From Sacculina carcini (lineage: Eukaryota > Arthropoda > Thecostraca > Sacculinidae), in contig OU696576.1 of NCBI GenBank assembly GCA_916048095.2, positions 4,130,548-4,194,547 of the forward strand: a stretch of DNA of 64,000 nucleotides, written 5' to 3'. Every line of letters begins with the position of its first letter. Position 1 is the first letter of the stretch. This document shows, in pieces, positions 24,594 through 37,965 of this stretch. Position numbers and translations under genes: made by a program. Below the pieces are notes generated by a model. That model searched no databases and was not told the DNA's origin. It worked only from the letters and a program-made list of their open reading frames with translations.

Positions 24594-27382
24594 TAGAGTT
24601 GGGAGTTTTATGTGATCACATAAAAATATTGTTCACATAAAATGCTATGTTATGCCAAAAAACATAAAATGCCATTTTCACTTAAAACTGTTGCCCAAAT
24701 ATATAATCATATAGGTCGCGACTGGAATATATAATTGTTAATTATGTATCATTGTAGTTACACAGATCACGGATTCAACAACAACAAAAACAACATATAT
24801 TTAATAAAGCGCACATATTTATACACAGGCGCGAAAAAGACAACCGACAGGAACATCACAGCGAGCAGGGAGTAGGCACAAATAGAAAAATGAAAACACG
24901 TTTGCAAACTGGAATATGCTAGATGGCCGTTGGCTATCAGATAGCTCATCCGCCCTTGAAGTAACATGTTAAGATACACCCGAACACTGCATTTAGGTAC
25001 AATACTAACGCCAGAAACGCTAACAATGGGTATATAGCAACGCTCTTGATAGATTATTAAGTCCGACAACGTGGCAACGGGTGTCAGAGGGTATGCAATA
25101 ACTCGCTATGCAGATCAAATCGCTCCAAGTAGGTGCACGTGGCATTGACTTCATGGAAGTGAAGGGTTATACATAGTGATGCAAAAAAAACGTTTTTTGG
25201 TTGCGTTTTTTTTGCAAAAAAAACATGTTTTTTAGGTTTTTTGTTTTTTTAGAATTAGCTCCAATTGTCATCGGATGTTGGATTTTAGTACATAGAAACG
25301 AATTTAATTGGCGTTTTGTACATCTTTACGTGTCTTATTTCAAAGATAATTTGATAAAAGTATAAAAAACACAAATATTTATCAATAAATACCTCAGGAG
25401 ATTGTTTGAAAGTGCAATCGGGCCCGGTGGTTTAGGTTTTTTTCATTGAGAAAGCCCATGTTTTTAAAGATGGTTTTAATTATGTGGATATTTGAAATAC
25501 TTTGTCAGCAGAGCAAAACAAATTCATTGAGTAATCATGTGTTTTTTATAAAGAAACCATGTGTTTTATTAAAAAATGCAATGATGTTTTTCAAATTGGT
25601 TTTAAATTCGTTTTGTACAGTACTGTACAGATTCAGAAAATGTTGACAGCAGAACAAGACAAGTTAATTGGTTGGTCAAGTGTTTTTTTGACAAACGTTT
25701 ATTTAAACTAACACTTTTTTAATGAAACAATGCAGTCTCTATAGAAGATAGATTTGATTGATGTACGTTCAAATAACTTTTATATAGCAAGTAGCCTGCT
25801 GCTATAAGCGATTTAACCACTTGGTTTAAACTGTTTTTTAACCATGGTTTTTTTCGAAATATTTTTTTAAGAAAGGTTTTCGTGATGTAGAGACCTAGAA
25901 AAAAATTGGCGGCAGATCAAGGAAAGTTGAGCCAAATTCATTGGTTTTTTATTAGTAACCTGTTTTTAGAGCTGGTTTTATGGATGATGGTTTCTTTGAT
26001 GTAGTTATTTGTTTTCAAATACCTGTTTGTACATTAAATATATTTTCCCTGTCGTTTTTTTCCTACACGAAAATATTCCCCGTTCTTCTGGTCAGGATTA
26101 CCACTCTGAATAATGCGATCCGATTGTATTCGTAGTCTCATTAGGGACACTAATTTTGTGTGCATATTTGTAGTATTTATGTAAATATTCGCAGTGTTTG
26201 TACATATATATTTGCAAATAATTGATCTGCTGAATGAAATGATGAAGCTTATTATAATCAACGTAGTTCATTTCTGGTAGGAAAAAAGGTAATATGTAAA
26301 AAAGAATACAAACTTATGCCACCTGTTGTTTTTTTAAAACAGTTTCAGATTTTAGCATAAAAAACTGTTCTCAAACCCTGCTTTCTTACACAATGATTAA
26401 CTCAATAATTGAATGCAAAACAGTACTGTACATAGAAGTGCCGCACAGTACCGTGCAAACAATGCTATTAGGGCTTTCAGACACATTATAACACTTTTAT
26501 TGTGCATATTTAATGATAATTCAATTTGAGAGGGTCACTTATAGCATAAATAACTCATATGTTGATAAAAATATTTCATTTAACACCCCAAATATATCAT
26601 TTCCATAATTTGAATTATTTGCATGACTAAAAAAACCCAAAAAATGTGTTTTTGGTCGAGATTTTTTTTAAAAAAAACGGTTTTTAGGTCGCATCTCTAG
26701 TTATACATGCATACATGCAGTTCATATGTACTTTTTCGGCAAATATTCAACACAAATCACTCAAATGGTGTTTGTGTTGTCACACTCAAAGTGATTGAAG
26801 GAATTCAATGCGAAGTCGAGCTTTCTCAGAAAATCATGTCTGGTGGGAGCAGCGTGTATTGTGTTGCATGAGAGAAAAACGTATACGCTGGCCACAAGTC
26901 ACACCTCGATCGACACAACGCATCAGATGCACACTAGAAAAACATTAAATGAAACTGTCAATTTAGAATCGAATCATGGGATAATTGCGCCTCGAAGCAG
27001 CAGTCCAAAATGGCACCTCTATCATGAACATTTCGAGTGTAGTTCCTCATGATTCTCAGAGCCCCTTATCTTTTTCCTTAGTCCCCCTCAACCGCCACCG
27101 AAGAAAAACTGGCGCCGCCACTGTACTGCCTTATACGAAGGACCCAAAGTAAAATTTTCGCCACGCATTACAAAAATTTCGCCTACCTAAAGGTGGCTTC
27201 CCAATAGAATGTCGATAGATGCATGCTTAAAATACAAAATAACTACGAAAGAGTCTAGAATTCAAATATTGACGAAATTTGAATAACATATTTTGGGTTT
27301 TTTGACAACATATTTTGACATTTTTCATCACATAATAAAAACATAAAATGACAAAAATTATCACGTAAAATTCCTAACTCTA
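24594..27382 (-). mobile_element. Non-autonomous hAT (family A, copy 2), interrupted by hAT C
   Basis: Flanked by GTAATGAA (24586-24593) and GTAATGAC (27383-27390). Both ends read inward as TAGAGTTGGGAGTTTTATG or TAGAGTTAGGAATTTTACG. Reverse-complemented, it matches copy 1 (1751-3540) along its length, including GAGGAACTACACTCGA, the TCGATCGAG segment and the distal part. It contains the hAT C insertion at 25174-26699. No transposase frame. Confidence 0.87.
25174..26699. mobile_element. hAT-like element (family C), 1526 bp, exact 8-bp TSD
   Basis: GTTATACA flanks it perfectly (25166-25173 and 26700-26707). The ends are TAGTGATGCAAAAAAAACG and, inward from the right, TAGAGATGCGACCTAAAAAC. The interior is very AT-rich with dozens of GGTTTTT/GTTTTTT-like motifs and no reading frame longer than about 75 codons. 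It is non-autonomous. Nested in family A copy 2. Confidence 0.88.
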
Positions 27383-27390
27383 GTAATGAC

Positions 27391-27654
27391 ACACAACATG
27401 AATGGTGCATTGAGATAAGGCAGGGTAAATGTCGACAAAAATGTGGAGAAAATGATGAAGTGTGTGGTTACGAAACCGTTCCGAACCAGTGATAAAAACG
27501 TTGCCAGTGGTGGAGTTAGTACATCAATCACGTAGACCACTAATCAATCACATACAAGCACATTGAAATATAAGCACAGATACTAAGATGATTGAAAAAT
27601 AAACTAGACAAAAATTACCCTGTGAAAACATACACACGTCTTACTAAGCGAATA
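27391..27654. other. Short non-coding spacer
   Basis: Nothing recognised. Confidence 0.4.
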
Positions 27655-27970
27655 AAATACTTGTAAAATGTGATCTTCGCTAATGACACGAATCTGTTTT
27701 GCTCATCTCCGTGTATTAAAAATACACAAGCAATTATTGATAGAAATTAAAACTTCTAGATAAATGGGTAAATGAAAAGAGACTTGTGCCAAATACCAAC
27801 AGAAAGAACTGTATATGCTTTTAAAACACGAAAAATGAAAAGGCCGAGCGCACAAAAATTGATTGCCCAAACACCTGCAAGCTCTATTTCAAACAAACAA
27901 GAGACACTCAGACAAATTTTTACAGCGGTTCCCTAGAGCTCGAGCTAGACAACTGGGATTGAGCGTAAGA
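27655..27970 (+). pseudogene. Decayed LINE reverse-transcriptase fragment
   Basis: Plus frames read VIFANDTNLFCSS (the F-A-D-D-T box with its second Asp replaced by Asn at the DNA level), then LDKWVNEKRLVPNT and FKTRKMKR in shifted frames. This matches the palm and following region of CR1/Jockey-group reverse transcriptases. Several frameshifts and stops. No ends identified. Confidence 0.55.
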
Positions 27971-28846
27971 TGAATAATTGTGCAATGAAATACAAACATG
28001 ATTTAAGCAAAAACTATAAAGGCCTCCAAAAGGCAGTATATCCACGGGTTAAATCAAGATTAATGTAAATGAACCAGTGATGATTCAACGATTCGAGAGA
28101 CGATCGACTGATGCAGGCGTTTTCCCATATCTGTTGTTATTAGTTTCATATTGTCTTTTTGTATGTTGTCTTTTTTCTTATTATTTGTAAGTCTGAATGA
28201 TCTGACTGCTTTACTTTACGTGGCGGTATAAAATAAAACGGTGTTCATAATTATTGTAATGGGCCTGCATGAAAAAAGCTAACATCTGATGGCAAAAAAC
28301 TGCAGTCGACCTTGATACCGTGTTCAAAATCATACACAGACGCTTTTGATAGAAGCGACAGTCGAATTTAAGACCAAGCAGTCGACTATTTGTTTGCGTT
28401 ATAGTACACACAAAATACACATACATAGTACAACATACAACAAACAACAACATACAACAAACAACATAGTACACACAAACAGGTGAGCACATTCAGCACA
28501 TTCAGGTGAGCACATGCCAATACAAGCAGCATGCCAACACAACGCACACACACACACGCTGATACAGATTTATCGGTAAATGGCACGCATTTTCTAAGGC
28601 AAGTACAAGTGACTACAATCAAACACACAAACACACGCACACAGGCATACACACACAAACACACATACACATGCACACACAAAAGCACACACAAGCATAC
28701 AGCGACGTCGGTGGGTACATCAGTGGGTGGATGGGTATAGCAGTGGGTAATGGTAATGGTAAAAGATCTGCGTGATTAACGACAGATGTGAGAGCTGATG
28801 CTAATGAGCTAATGCGTGAGCACGTGTGTTTGTGTGTGTGTGTGTA

Positions 28847-28919
<73 letters not shown>

Positions 28920-29652
28920 TGACAGACTGCAGACAATGGAGGTAAATTGTGTTGGTCAGCAGCTAATAGAGATGCTGATATAGAAAATTAGCCCAATACG
29001 CACGCGTGTGCGTGCGAATTGGCACATGCGACACATTATACACGTTATATACACGGTGCAACATCTTGATTGACGTTAGATTTTATTTTGTAGGCAAATG
29101 TTGCATCTGCAATTATTATTGCATTCCTTGCATGAAACCGAACATAAGTTTTGTCAAGCGACCCACAGTGACATGATTGACCGAATAAATTGGTCAATTA
29201 GTTACAGATCAGTTTCCTACGTTGCCTGGGCTCATCAGTATTTATAGTATCCACATATCACAGTACATACGGTCTACAGTATACAGTAAACCCGCGTGCA
29301 CAAAAAGTCAATTACCTTTCAATACCTTATACTTTAGAAATCAAACGTTACACTGCATATAGTCTCTCTCTTTACTGTCTACGTAGAATTTCAGTGAATT
29401 TCGCGCAATTGTCCGACTGAGTGAGTGTATTGCTTGTGTTGTTGTGATGTGCAATGCATACGCCACTTGTTCACACGCTGCTGCAAAACACTCGATGAAT
29501 CAGTCAGTGATTTCAATTTGTCGGCGCATAAACAGTGTCACCTGGCACCGAAGCGCATTTTCTCAGCGTAAACACACTTGTAAATAGACAAACATATACA
29601 CAAATGCAGCGCACACTAATATGAATAAGGTATAAGGTAATAAGGTGATTAT
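27971..29652. other. Non-coding, with microsatellites
   Basis: CA/TG-rich 28500-28700, a long TG run at 28822-28918, and a run of about 600 bases with nothing recognised before the hAT at 29653. Confidence 0.5.
28822..28918. repeat. (TG)n microsatellite
   Basis: About 97 bases of TG with two interruptions. Confidence 0.95.
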
Positions 29653-30431
29653 TAGGGTGACCTTTTGGTGCGCTAAAAAATCAAGAAGAGTTGCGCTAAA
29701 ATCCCCAAAGTTACGCTAAAAAGTTGCACTTAACATTTTGCTAACATTTCACTAAAACCCGTAAAAGGATTGTGCAGATCACTTAATTATGGAAAAATAT
29801 TTTTGTGATGAAAATTTGTACTTTTTACATTCGATAACTATTACCACAATATATTTTGAGCATTGGCGGTTGTGTTAGGATTGCATGCTTCATGAGCTTC
29901 AGCTGTCACCTCACTGGCGATTTGGAAGTGCTAAAAATCGCAAATAGTTGCGCTCAGTGGTTCGCTAAGTATCGTAAATTTTTAATAATAGGGTAATGAA
30001 ATTTAAACACTGAAATCACTCCTTAACATTAAAGTTTGGGAGTTTCACGTTTTTGTTTCTACTTAATTAAGCATTTTGAATTTCCGCGGTTGCGTTACTA
30101 TTGTGTTTCACATGCTTTTCTAGTCTTTCGAGTCTGTTGCACTGATGCCTAGTAGTGACATTTAAATACACAATATAATTTCAAATTCTCACTTGATATT
30201 AATTTCCTTAATTGTTCCAAGGTCTGAATGGATTTTGCAGATAAAACACTATCTGATTATGCGGTAATTATACACAAGTACTGGTGATCTAACTAAATGC
30301 TCTAAGGTTGCTCGAAAAGTATAATCTTTAAGTACGTATGTTTATATTTAAGTTAATGTTTAATTATATTGCACAAATGCACGTGTCTATATCAGAGATT
30401 TATGTCTATAATATATTTTATATGTCTGTAT

Positions 30432-30432
<1 letters not shown>

Positions 30433-30506
<74 letters not shown>

Positions 30507-30516
30507 ATGTGTGTGT
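30433..30516. repeat. (TA)n(TG)n microsatellite inside hAT family D
   Basis: TA to about 30491, then TG. The same compound repeat sits at the same place in copy 2 (56806-56904), so it travels with the element. Confidence 0.9.
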
Positions 30517-30677
30517 GTCCGTGTCCGTATGCGGTGCTATGCACACTCAGTATGTCTAGCACCACACACGGACACAATGTTCACACACCTTCCAGATACA
30601 TGTTTACCGAGTTTATGTTGACAATACATGAGTATATGCTGCATTGTACAACTTAACAACTGAAAATTTTTATCTAT

Positions 30678-32285
30678 GATGATGATGATGATACGTGTAT
30701 TATCAGGCCATGAGAAAAAGCATGAGCACGTTGTTGCAACAATATCATAACGAAAGACATGACGGGAAATAAATACAATACATACACTAATAAAAACACA
30801 TTATTAATTATTAATGACTAGACGATACAAATACAATACAAGTATAACACCATACAATTGCACTACCCAATTAAATATTCTTAAATAAATTATGCCACAC
30901 TTTCGCACTTGCAATCTTCAAGCAGACCGCAAGAGATTTGCCAGCGAAACTGCAGTCGTCTTCCAGCTGTTGGAGGTATGTTTTCGTGAGAGCACCTCCC
31001 ACTCTGAGCGGCTCTGAGGCTTTGTTGGCGGGCGCACACACAAGAGCCAGTGGCGTATTCGGGTGGGTGACAGCGTGACGGAGCAGAATGATGCGTAGAC
31101 GGCGTATCATCTGGCTGACAGGTCGACTCGCAGATTTATCGTAGAGCACGTCGTTGGATACCAGCTGCGGGTAGCCGAGATTGCAGCAATACCGGAGCAG
31201 TGCGCGATGACCGGCGTCGACTTCGCTAGACAAACTGCCAGACAACACCCATGTGTCGCTTGCGTACAACAGAACAGGCTCAACACATGCCCTGAACAAT
31301 TGCACTTTCTCCGATATTGCTGCTGATGATGCCCAAAATCCGTTGAGTTTCCGTGCAGCAATCCACGCCAGTGCTCTTCTTCGTCTGAACGCCGGCCGAC
31401 TGTCCTTCAGCTGACTGCCCAGATAGGCAAAGTCCTCGCAGACGTCAATGCGGTCTCCGTTCGAAGACAGAATGTTGTCAGATTTCTGCACACCCACTGA
31501 CAGCACCTTACACTCAGAGGCATTGAGCTGCAGACCCACAGACGCGGCGGCCGCCTCCAGTCTGGCCGGCTGTTTTTGAGCGTCGGCGATGTTGTCCGAC
31601 AGCAGCGCCAGATCGTCGGCATAGGCCAGAGCTGCAAGCTTCACCGCAGGTCGCCGCTGACAGAGCCGCCTTCTCACGGTGAATGCCTGCTCCTGCCGGA
31701 TGCTACACCTCATGATGTAGTCCATCACTACAACGAACAAGTACGGTGTGAGAGTGTCACCTTGTAGTACACCGCTTGACGTCTCAAACTGCTCGGTGTA
31801 CTCGCTGCCGACCCTGACCTGTGCTACGGTGTTGGTGTAGAGGCTCATTATGGCGCTGACCAGTGTGTTGTCGACTCCGTAGGCGAGCAGGATGGACTGC
31901 AGTGACCCACGGTTTACTCGATCAAACGCTTTGAAAAAGTCGACAAACACAACACACAGTGACTTTTTTCTCGTGCGGCAGGTGTCTATACAGACACGAA
32001 GTGTGGCAATTTGTTCAGACGTGCACCTGTGAGGTCTGGAACCCGCCTGGACATTCAGCAACCTTTCTTTTAGTATTCTCCTTATGTGCTGCAACAAGAC
32101 TCTGTTGCACAGCTTGGCTGCAGCACACATCAGAGAGATACCACGCTGGTCGCCGAGTGCTGTACTGCCTGGGATCTTCGGTATGCACACTATGTGCGAC
32201 GACAACCATTCCGATGGAGGATCAGCTCGCTGAACTACCGCGTTGATGTGTGGTAGGAGCAGAGACGTCAACTGCGGCTGCGGCG
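30678..32285 (-). mobile_element. 5'-truncated LINE inserted in hAT D
   Basis: Minus-strand LINE with a 3' tail of ATC units (read GATGATGATGAT on the plus strand from 30678) and a 10-bp target duplication TTTTATCTAT at 30668-30677 and 32286-32295. Copy 2 of hAT D lacks the insert and gives the empty-site comparison. The tandem-unit tail suggests an RTE-like clade, but I cannot confirm this. Confidence 0.85.
30871..32285 (-). pseudogene. Reverse transcriptase of the truncated LINE, frame intact
   Basis: One long open frame of about 470 codons. The frame actually starts in the host hAT sequence, so the first few residues (before PQPQLTSLL) are not LINE. RT blocks in order are IPKIPGSTALGDQRGISL, the AGSRPHRCTSEQIATLR finger, FVDFFKAFD (first Asp), SSGVLQGDTLTPYLF, and LAYADDLALL (catalytic YADD at about residues 229-232), followed by a thumb with YLGSQL and LLYASDTWVLSG. 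The endonuclease half is missing through 5' truncation. No internal stop or frameshift, so the insertion is fairly recent. Confidence 0.85.
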
Positions 32286-32521
32286 TTTTATCTATAGTGT
32301 GAAACAACTGTTCTAAAAGTTCAAAATTGTCCTAAATCTGAACAGTTGCTTTAAAAAATGAAAAAGTTACACTAAAAACTAAAAGTTGTAAAGAGTTGCA
32401 TTTATAAGTTATTAAATACTTACCTCAGATCAATAAAATATTGATTTTTGGGCTCCTTATGATGAACAGGTTCCATGATAAAAAAGTCGCATTTGCAACA
32501 AAAGGTCACCCTAGTGATTAT

Positions 32522-34130
32522 GAAATATGAAGCATGTGAATACGTGTGGTACACATGATTAAAGACCGGATGTTTAGGCACTGAAAGACGGCAAAATAGG
32601 CAGGCAAATACGATAAGATAACAAAATAGGCAGATAGGTATTTATTAAAAACTGAGACAAAAATTATTGATTAACCACGTTGCTAACACCCGTTGATCAA
32701 TTACGTTGTCAATGTCTATACACATGAAAATCATTAGCTCAATGTTTTAAGAGTAAAATTGATTCCACGGTCGGGGAGCAGATACATGAAGGGTGAGAAA
32801 TTTTTACAACGTCTACAAACGTGATTGGAGCATATATAAATTGTGGAAGAACAGTTGCAACTAAATAAGGCACAGATCTAAAGTAGTCCACATCAATCAC
32901 CTAAGAAATTGTTGTCGCACAAAATCTTCATTTACTTCGAGTGTGCTTGTAAGCTTCACCTATACAGCGCACCCATTTTCACCAGGAACTGAATTTATGC
33001 TGTATACAGTGTATATCGTGGACCAGAACTCTGTAAATGTGGTCTCTAATAATTTCTTTCTATTTATCAAATCACGTGAGGTAATATCAAAAGATGTGCG
33101 TTAACAAACATAAAGCCCTGTTGCATTGATTTGATCGGAAGGGACTTCATCATTTTGACAGATGCTGAACGTTCTTCTAGCCCGTTCGTTAACACTAGCA
33201 CCGCTCAATGTGCGGTGCAGGAGCCGGTTCTGACGATTCTGCTACGTGGGTATTGGATCCGGATCCGGGACTCGGAACCGGTTCCACACGGATCCGAGTC
33301 CACGCGGCTACGATTCTCGTACCCGGGTCCACACGGATCTTAGTATCAGGACTGGGAGTAAAAGTATGCGCATTGCGCAGACACTACATGAACACTACGG
33401 TGCGTGGGTTGTATAATCAATGCTAGTATGAAATTGCGGTCAATGCAGTTTTTCACGTTTAATTGCATGTCAAATTGTTTTTTGCAAGTATGTGCGCGCA
33501 GGCATATTACACGAGGTGTAATACCAAATTAAATACATATTTATTACGTTTATTTTATTTAATATATTATTATAATATTATTTTTGGCGCATGATATGTG
33601 CAGTTTACATGATATGTAGCCTGTTGTTCTATCATTTACGCGATTATATAATCGCATTTTCAGCTAACGAGCGAAAAAGTATTGCATGAATGTTGATACA
33701 TTTTCTAAATCTGCGTGAAAACTGCATACTTTCTATGCTGACTTCAACTACGCATCAATAGTAATTTTAAAATCCAGGCAGCTAATTAAACGCTATACGA
33801 TCGTAATGCTACGGCAAAATGGATATTTCAACTTGACTTCCGGGAAAGGTTTACTCATTTAACACAGTAAAATATATCTTCGGAAATCAGCTCAAAGACT
33901 AGTTGAGATAAGCGAATCCCGATAAGTGAATTGATGATCATGATGGAGAAACGGAGTGTTGCTGCCTAGACTATGTGAAATGGCCACCAATATTTGTGCA
34001 CACCGGCATCTTCTGTGACATATGAACGTTTATTTTCAAAAGCTGTTGAATTGATATCACACAGACGGAACAGTCTCTGTTGTGGGTCCTTATGCGCACG
34101 TACCTATGTGTGAATGCGAAGCAGAAACAG
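32522..34130. other. Non-coding, with a GC-rich patch and a dispersed repeat
   Basis: At 33230-33345 there is a patch of nested GGATCC, CCGGATCC, GAACCGGTTCC and TACCCGGG-like palindromic words unlike the surrounding DNA. At 33428-33620 lies a divergent copy of the repeat at 19553. No coding support. Confidence 0.4.
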
Positions 34131-34222
34131 CGTGAATATACGAACACAATACGAATATACGAGCACAATACGAATATACGAGCACAATACGAATATACGA
34201 GCACAATACGAATATACGAGTG
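34131..34222. repeat. 19-bp minisatellite, about five units
   Basis: The unit is CGAATATACGAGCACAATA, repeated in tandem with few changes. Confidence 0.9.
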
Positions 34223-34964
34223 TAATGTGTGACACACTAGCCCAGACTGCCAATTCGAAACCCGAATCGTGTAAAGCAAATACACACCAGTCATTCAAGC
34301 TAAAATCACAAGCATTGATACACACACGCACGTACATACACAACTACACAACAGGACCAGCACCCACACATTCACACTCGAACCAACTTCCACTTCACCG
34401 GCATACAACGTTTATGCACACGCACAAACGCACACACGCATACATACACTCGTACGCGCGGTCAAAGGCGCGTGTCGCGATCCCTGGTGATGTATCGCTA
34501 CGGTCTCAAAGAAGACAACATAAATATGACACTTTTTGAATGAAATATGTAATATATACATCGATTTTTTAGCATATGACAATTCAGCACAACATTTTTG
34601 CGTCAAAATTGTATTATTTTCTGTTGTTAAATATAGAGAAGATAATGTCTTGTAAATGTCTTCATTGAGTATTAAAACTTTTCTCATAATTACAGGGTCG
34701 TAGCAAGAAGTTATATGATTCAATCATCCAAAAACCAATGTGAGGAACCCCACAAAAATGATATTGACGAAATGTTGAATCTACAACTCAATTTTAACTA
34801 TGTGAAAATCCCCACTAAAATGAAACTGATAAAATGTTGAATTTACAATATAATTTTGAATACATAATAACATTTAATAACATTTTTCCAGCCACATGTT
34901 CATATATGCGAGGTCTATTTTGTGCGACTTCTAAACATTGCCTTGGGTGCCTTCTAAACATTAA
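34223..34964. other. No recognised feature
   Basis: CA-rich patch near 34320-34455, otherwise AT-rich non-coding DNA. Confidence 0.4.
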
Positions 34965-35625
34965 GGGAGTACTACAATATTGCCCTATGAACCTATTAGC
35001 CACAAATGCCCGAGTACTCCCATACTCTGCAATAGGGCAATATGTTCACCTCGGCCAGTGTAGTGTCAAAGGCGTATCAAGTGCGGTGAGTGGACTGTGG
35101 CGTGTGGACAATATGTTCACTTTTCACCATAGCGAAATTTCAGTGGTTTTCAACGCAACGCACGGGTTTCTATACAAGTAACTAGCAACTAACATACTGT
35201 GCGGTTATTGGCTAGGTTAGGTCAGGTCAGGTCATGTTAAGTCAGGTTAGATCACTGAGCCTAGCCAATAACCATATCTTGTAATTTCAGTGGTTTTCAA
35301 CACAACGCACCTGACCTACCCTTGACCTAAGCTTGACGCACTTGACCTAACCTGACCAACCTAACCTTAGCTAATCAATAACCACACAGTACATCATGTG
35401 CTAGCTATCTGTTGTATACAAACTCGTGCGTTGTATTGAAAATCACTGAAATTACGGTATGGTGACAAGTGAACATATTGGCCACACGCCGCAGTCGCAT
35501 TCACCGCACTTAGTACGCCTTTGACACTACACTGGCCGATGTGAACATATTGCCCTATTGCAGAGTATGGGAGCATGCGGGCGTTTGTGGCTAATATGTT
35601 CATAGGGCAATATTGTAGTAATCCC
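34965..35625. mobile_element. Palindromic MITE, copy C
   Basis: Left arm starts GGGAGTACTACAATATTGCC and the right arm ends in its complement (CAATATTGTAGTAATCCC). The centre has tandem AGGTCAGGTC/ACCTGACCTA units and a partly duplicated arm. No matching 9-bp flank was found, so it may be recombined. Confidence 0.7.
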
Positions 35626-35652
35626 TATATTTACCTCCTAATATTGTAGTCT

Positions 35653-36190
35653 GGGAGTACTACAATATTGCCCTATGAACATATCAGCCACAAACGCCCG
35701 CATACTCCCATACTCTGCAATAGGGCAATATGTTCACCTCGGTCAGTGTAGTGTCAAAGGCGTATCAAGTGCGGTGAGTGCGACCGCGGTTTGTGGCCAA
35801 TATGTTCACCATAGCGAAATTTCAGTGGTTTTCAACGCAACGCACGAGTTTATATACAACAAGTAGCTAGCACCTAACATACTGTGAGGTTATTGGCTAG
35901 GTTAGGTCAGGTCAGGTTAAGTCAAGTTAGATTACTGAGCCGAACCAATAGCCACACAGTTAGGTGCTAGCTACCTGTGGTGTATACACTCGTGCGTTGT
36001 GTTGAAAACCATTGAAATTATGCTATGGTGAAAAGTGAACATATTGGCCACAAGCCGCAGTCGCACTCACCGCACTTGGTACGCCTTTGATACTACACTG
36101 GTCGGGGTGAACATATTGCCCTATTGCAGAGTATGGGATTATACAAGCGATTTGGCTAATATGTTCATAGGGCAATATTGTACTAGATCC
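35653..36190. mobile_element. Palindromic MITE, copy D
   Basis: Same architecture as copies A-E, 27 bp after copy C. The left end is GGGAGTACTACAATATTG and the right end inward is GGATCTAGTACAATATTG. No clear target duplication. Confidence 0.7.
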
Positions 36191-37965
36191 GAATAATTCG
36201 GCAGACATCAATCATACCCGTGAAGCTCAATCTCAAGTTCTTAAAAACGACTTTACGAATTCACCATTGTCTCAACTCAGAATGAGACCATCTCTTGGAA
36301 GCGGGATGTTTTCATACGCAATAATTGCGGCGTCATAAAACCGACTGTGGTGACGGTAATTCGCACAGACAGAAACTGTAGTGCTGATGCGCAAGTAATT
36401 CTTGCGACACAACTATAATCTCTGACCTTCAAATCATTGATCCCTTCACACCTTTCAGTAGAGATCGAGGCTTATAAGGTTCAATCCAGATAAAACCGCA
36501 AAATATATCGAATATTGCACGATTGTGTTGGTAAAATTAAGCAGGTCCAAATGAAGCGGCGAATTAATACTAGAAACAAGAATGTCTAGAAAACCACGCA
36601 GGTTTGCGCCAATGGAAATGAGCGATAGATTTCTAGTACCTCAGTAACGAAGCAATATCTCACAACATTTGTGCCGTCCTTGACGTCGTTTCAGTCCTGA
36701 TCATGCATTAGACCTGTCCTTAGAGCCGCAAATGTGTGATATTTGATGATGAGTCCAAAGTTCACAAATGAAACGACTCTAGAAATCACAAGTTGTAATA
36801 TTGTGGACCTAGATGAAAATTATGAAGTTGTCCGTTCATACATGATTCAGATAGCAAGCGAAAAGTATGCCTCGGACTGCATTGTATGATAATGCAAGCA
36901 AATGTCGTTCGCAGAATGATGGTTAGCACATTTTGAAGAAAGGAGCGTTATGAGCATTACGAGGGGACACGTGATTGTCCTCGCTCGTAATTCTTTAGTT
37001 TGATCTATGATCAACTGAAACATATTCATGCTCTGCTTCCTACTAGCACATACCTGATGTGCGTATGTTCTGCACGTTATTGCACTATCAAGAGATGCAC
37101 CTGGGAAGGCCGCCTAACTGAGATGAAGCTAGATCCGTAATCAACGACGAAGGTCATTGCATCGTGCACTACCGAACAAAGCGTCCACAATTTATCGATC
37201 GATTAACGGCCGGGACCAGCAACCAGACAAATTGAGTGTCGCATCCCGATGTTCCCTCCTGGCACAACCACACACAAACTCACGCACCGCCTCTCCGGCA
37301 GACATGACATTATATTTTGCGCCAGCGGTGCTCTGCGCAGTGTGTTCGTGCAGGATGTCAGATACTTGTCGCTGCTGACAGACCGTGGGAACAGATCTCG
37401 CGTGCCGAAGAACAGAGACTGTCGTGTCACACATCGACGACAGAGCTCAGACCTACCTAAGGAATGCCTCCATTTCACTCTGTGTGAGTGAAAGTGCGTA
37501 GCTGATGATGAGTGCACAGCTAAAGCAGCAAACAGAACGAATGAAGCACCTTTCAACCAAACATTCAACTCGAACAAACTAAATAAAACATTTATAGTCA
37601 CCTCATTTAAAAGGCAAGCAAAAATCCCAGAGATCATTTGTCTGCTTGCTGTTTGTTTCTAAATTTGTTCACTTTCAGTAACAAGACCATAAGTGGCTGT
37701 GAAGAAGGCGCATTTGAATATCATATTAACAATCAAGCCCTGGAAGAACACCTATATAAGACCTACAAGCATCTCTCGGACACCACCCTACACTCTCCCA
37801 CAAGCGCATACTTGTCGTGCAAACACGCACCGTAAATTGATAATAAAAACAGCTTTATGAGCAATTCACACTCAGATACTGGCCTTTTCAAAATATGAAT
37901 ATAACTTGCAGCCATCAATGCATGAAAGTTGATGTTATTCTCAGGAAAACAGCAACAGCGCAATA
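36191..37965. other. No recognised gene or element
   Basis: Mixed non-coding DNA of moderate GC. The minus-strand open frame at 37203-37637 (144 codons) has no recognised domain and no splice support. Confidence 0.35.

Larger units (their letters stand above)
29653..32513. mobile_element. hAT element (family D, copy 1) carrying a LINE
   Basis: Exact 8-bp duplication GTGATTAT at 29645-29652 and 32514-32521. The ends are TAGGGTGACCTTTTGGTGC and, inward from the right, TAGGGTGACCTTTTGTTGC. Subterminal repeats of AGTTGCGCTAAAA occur on both sides. A central TA microsatellite followed by TG and a GCGGTGCTATGCACAC segment is shared with copy 2 (56156-57311). Non-autonomous. The LINE at 30678-32285 interrupts it. 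Confidence 0.9.

Noticed and set aside
37203..37637. 144-codon minus-strand frame
   Set aside because: No domain or splice support. The overlapping plus-strand frame is of similar length, as expected by chance in GC-richer DNA.
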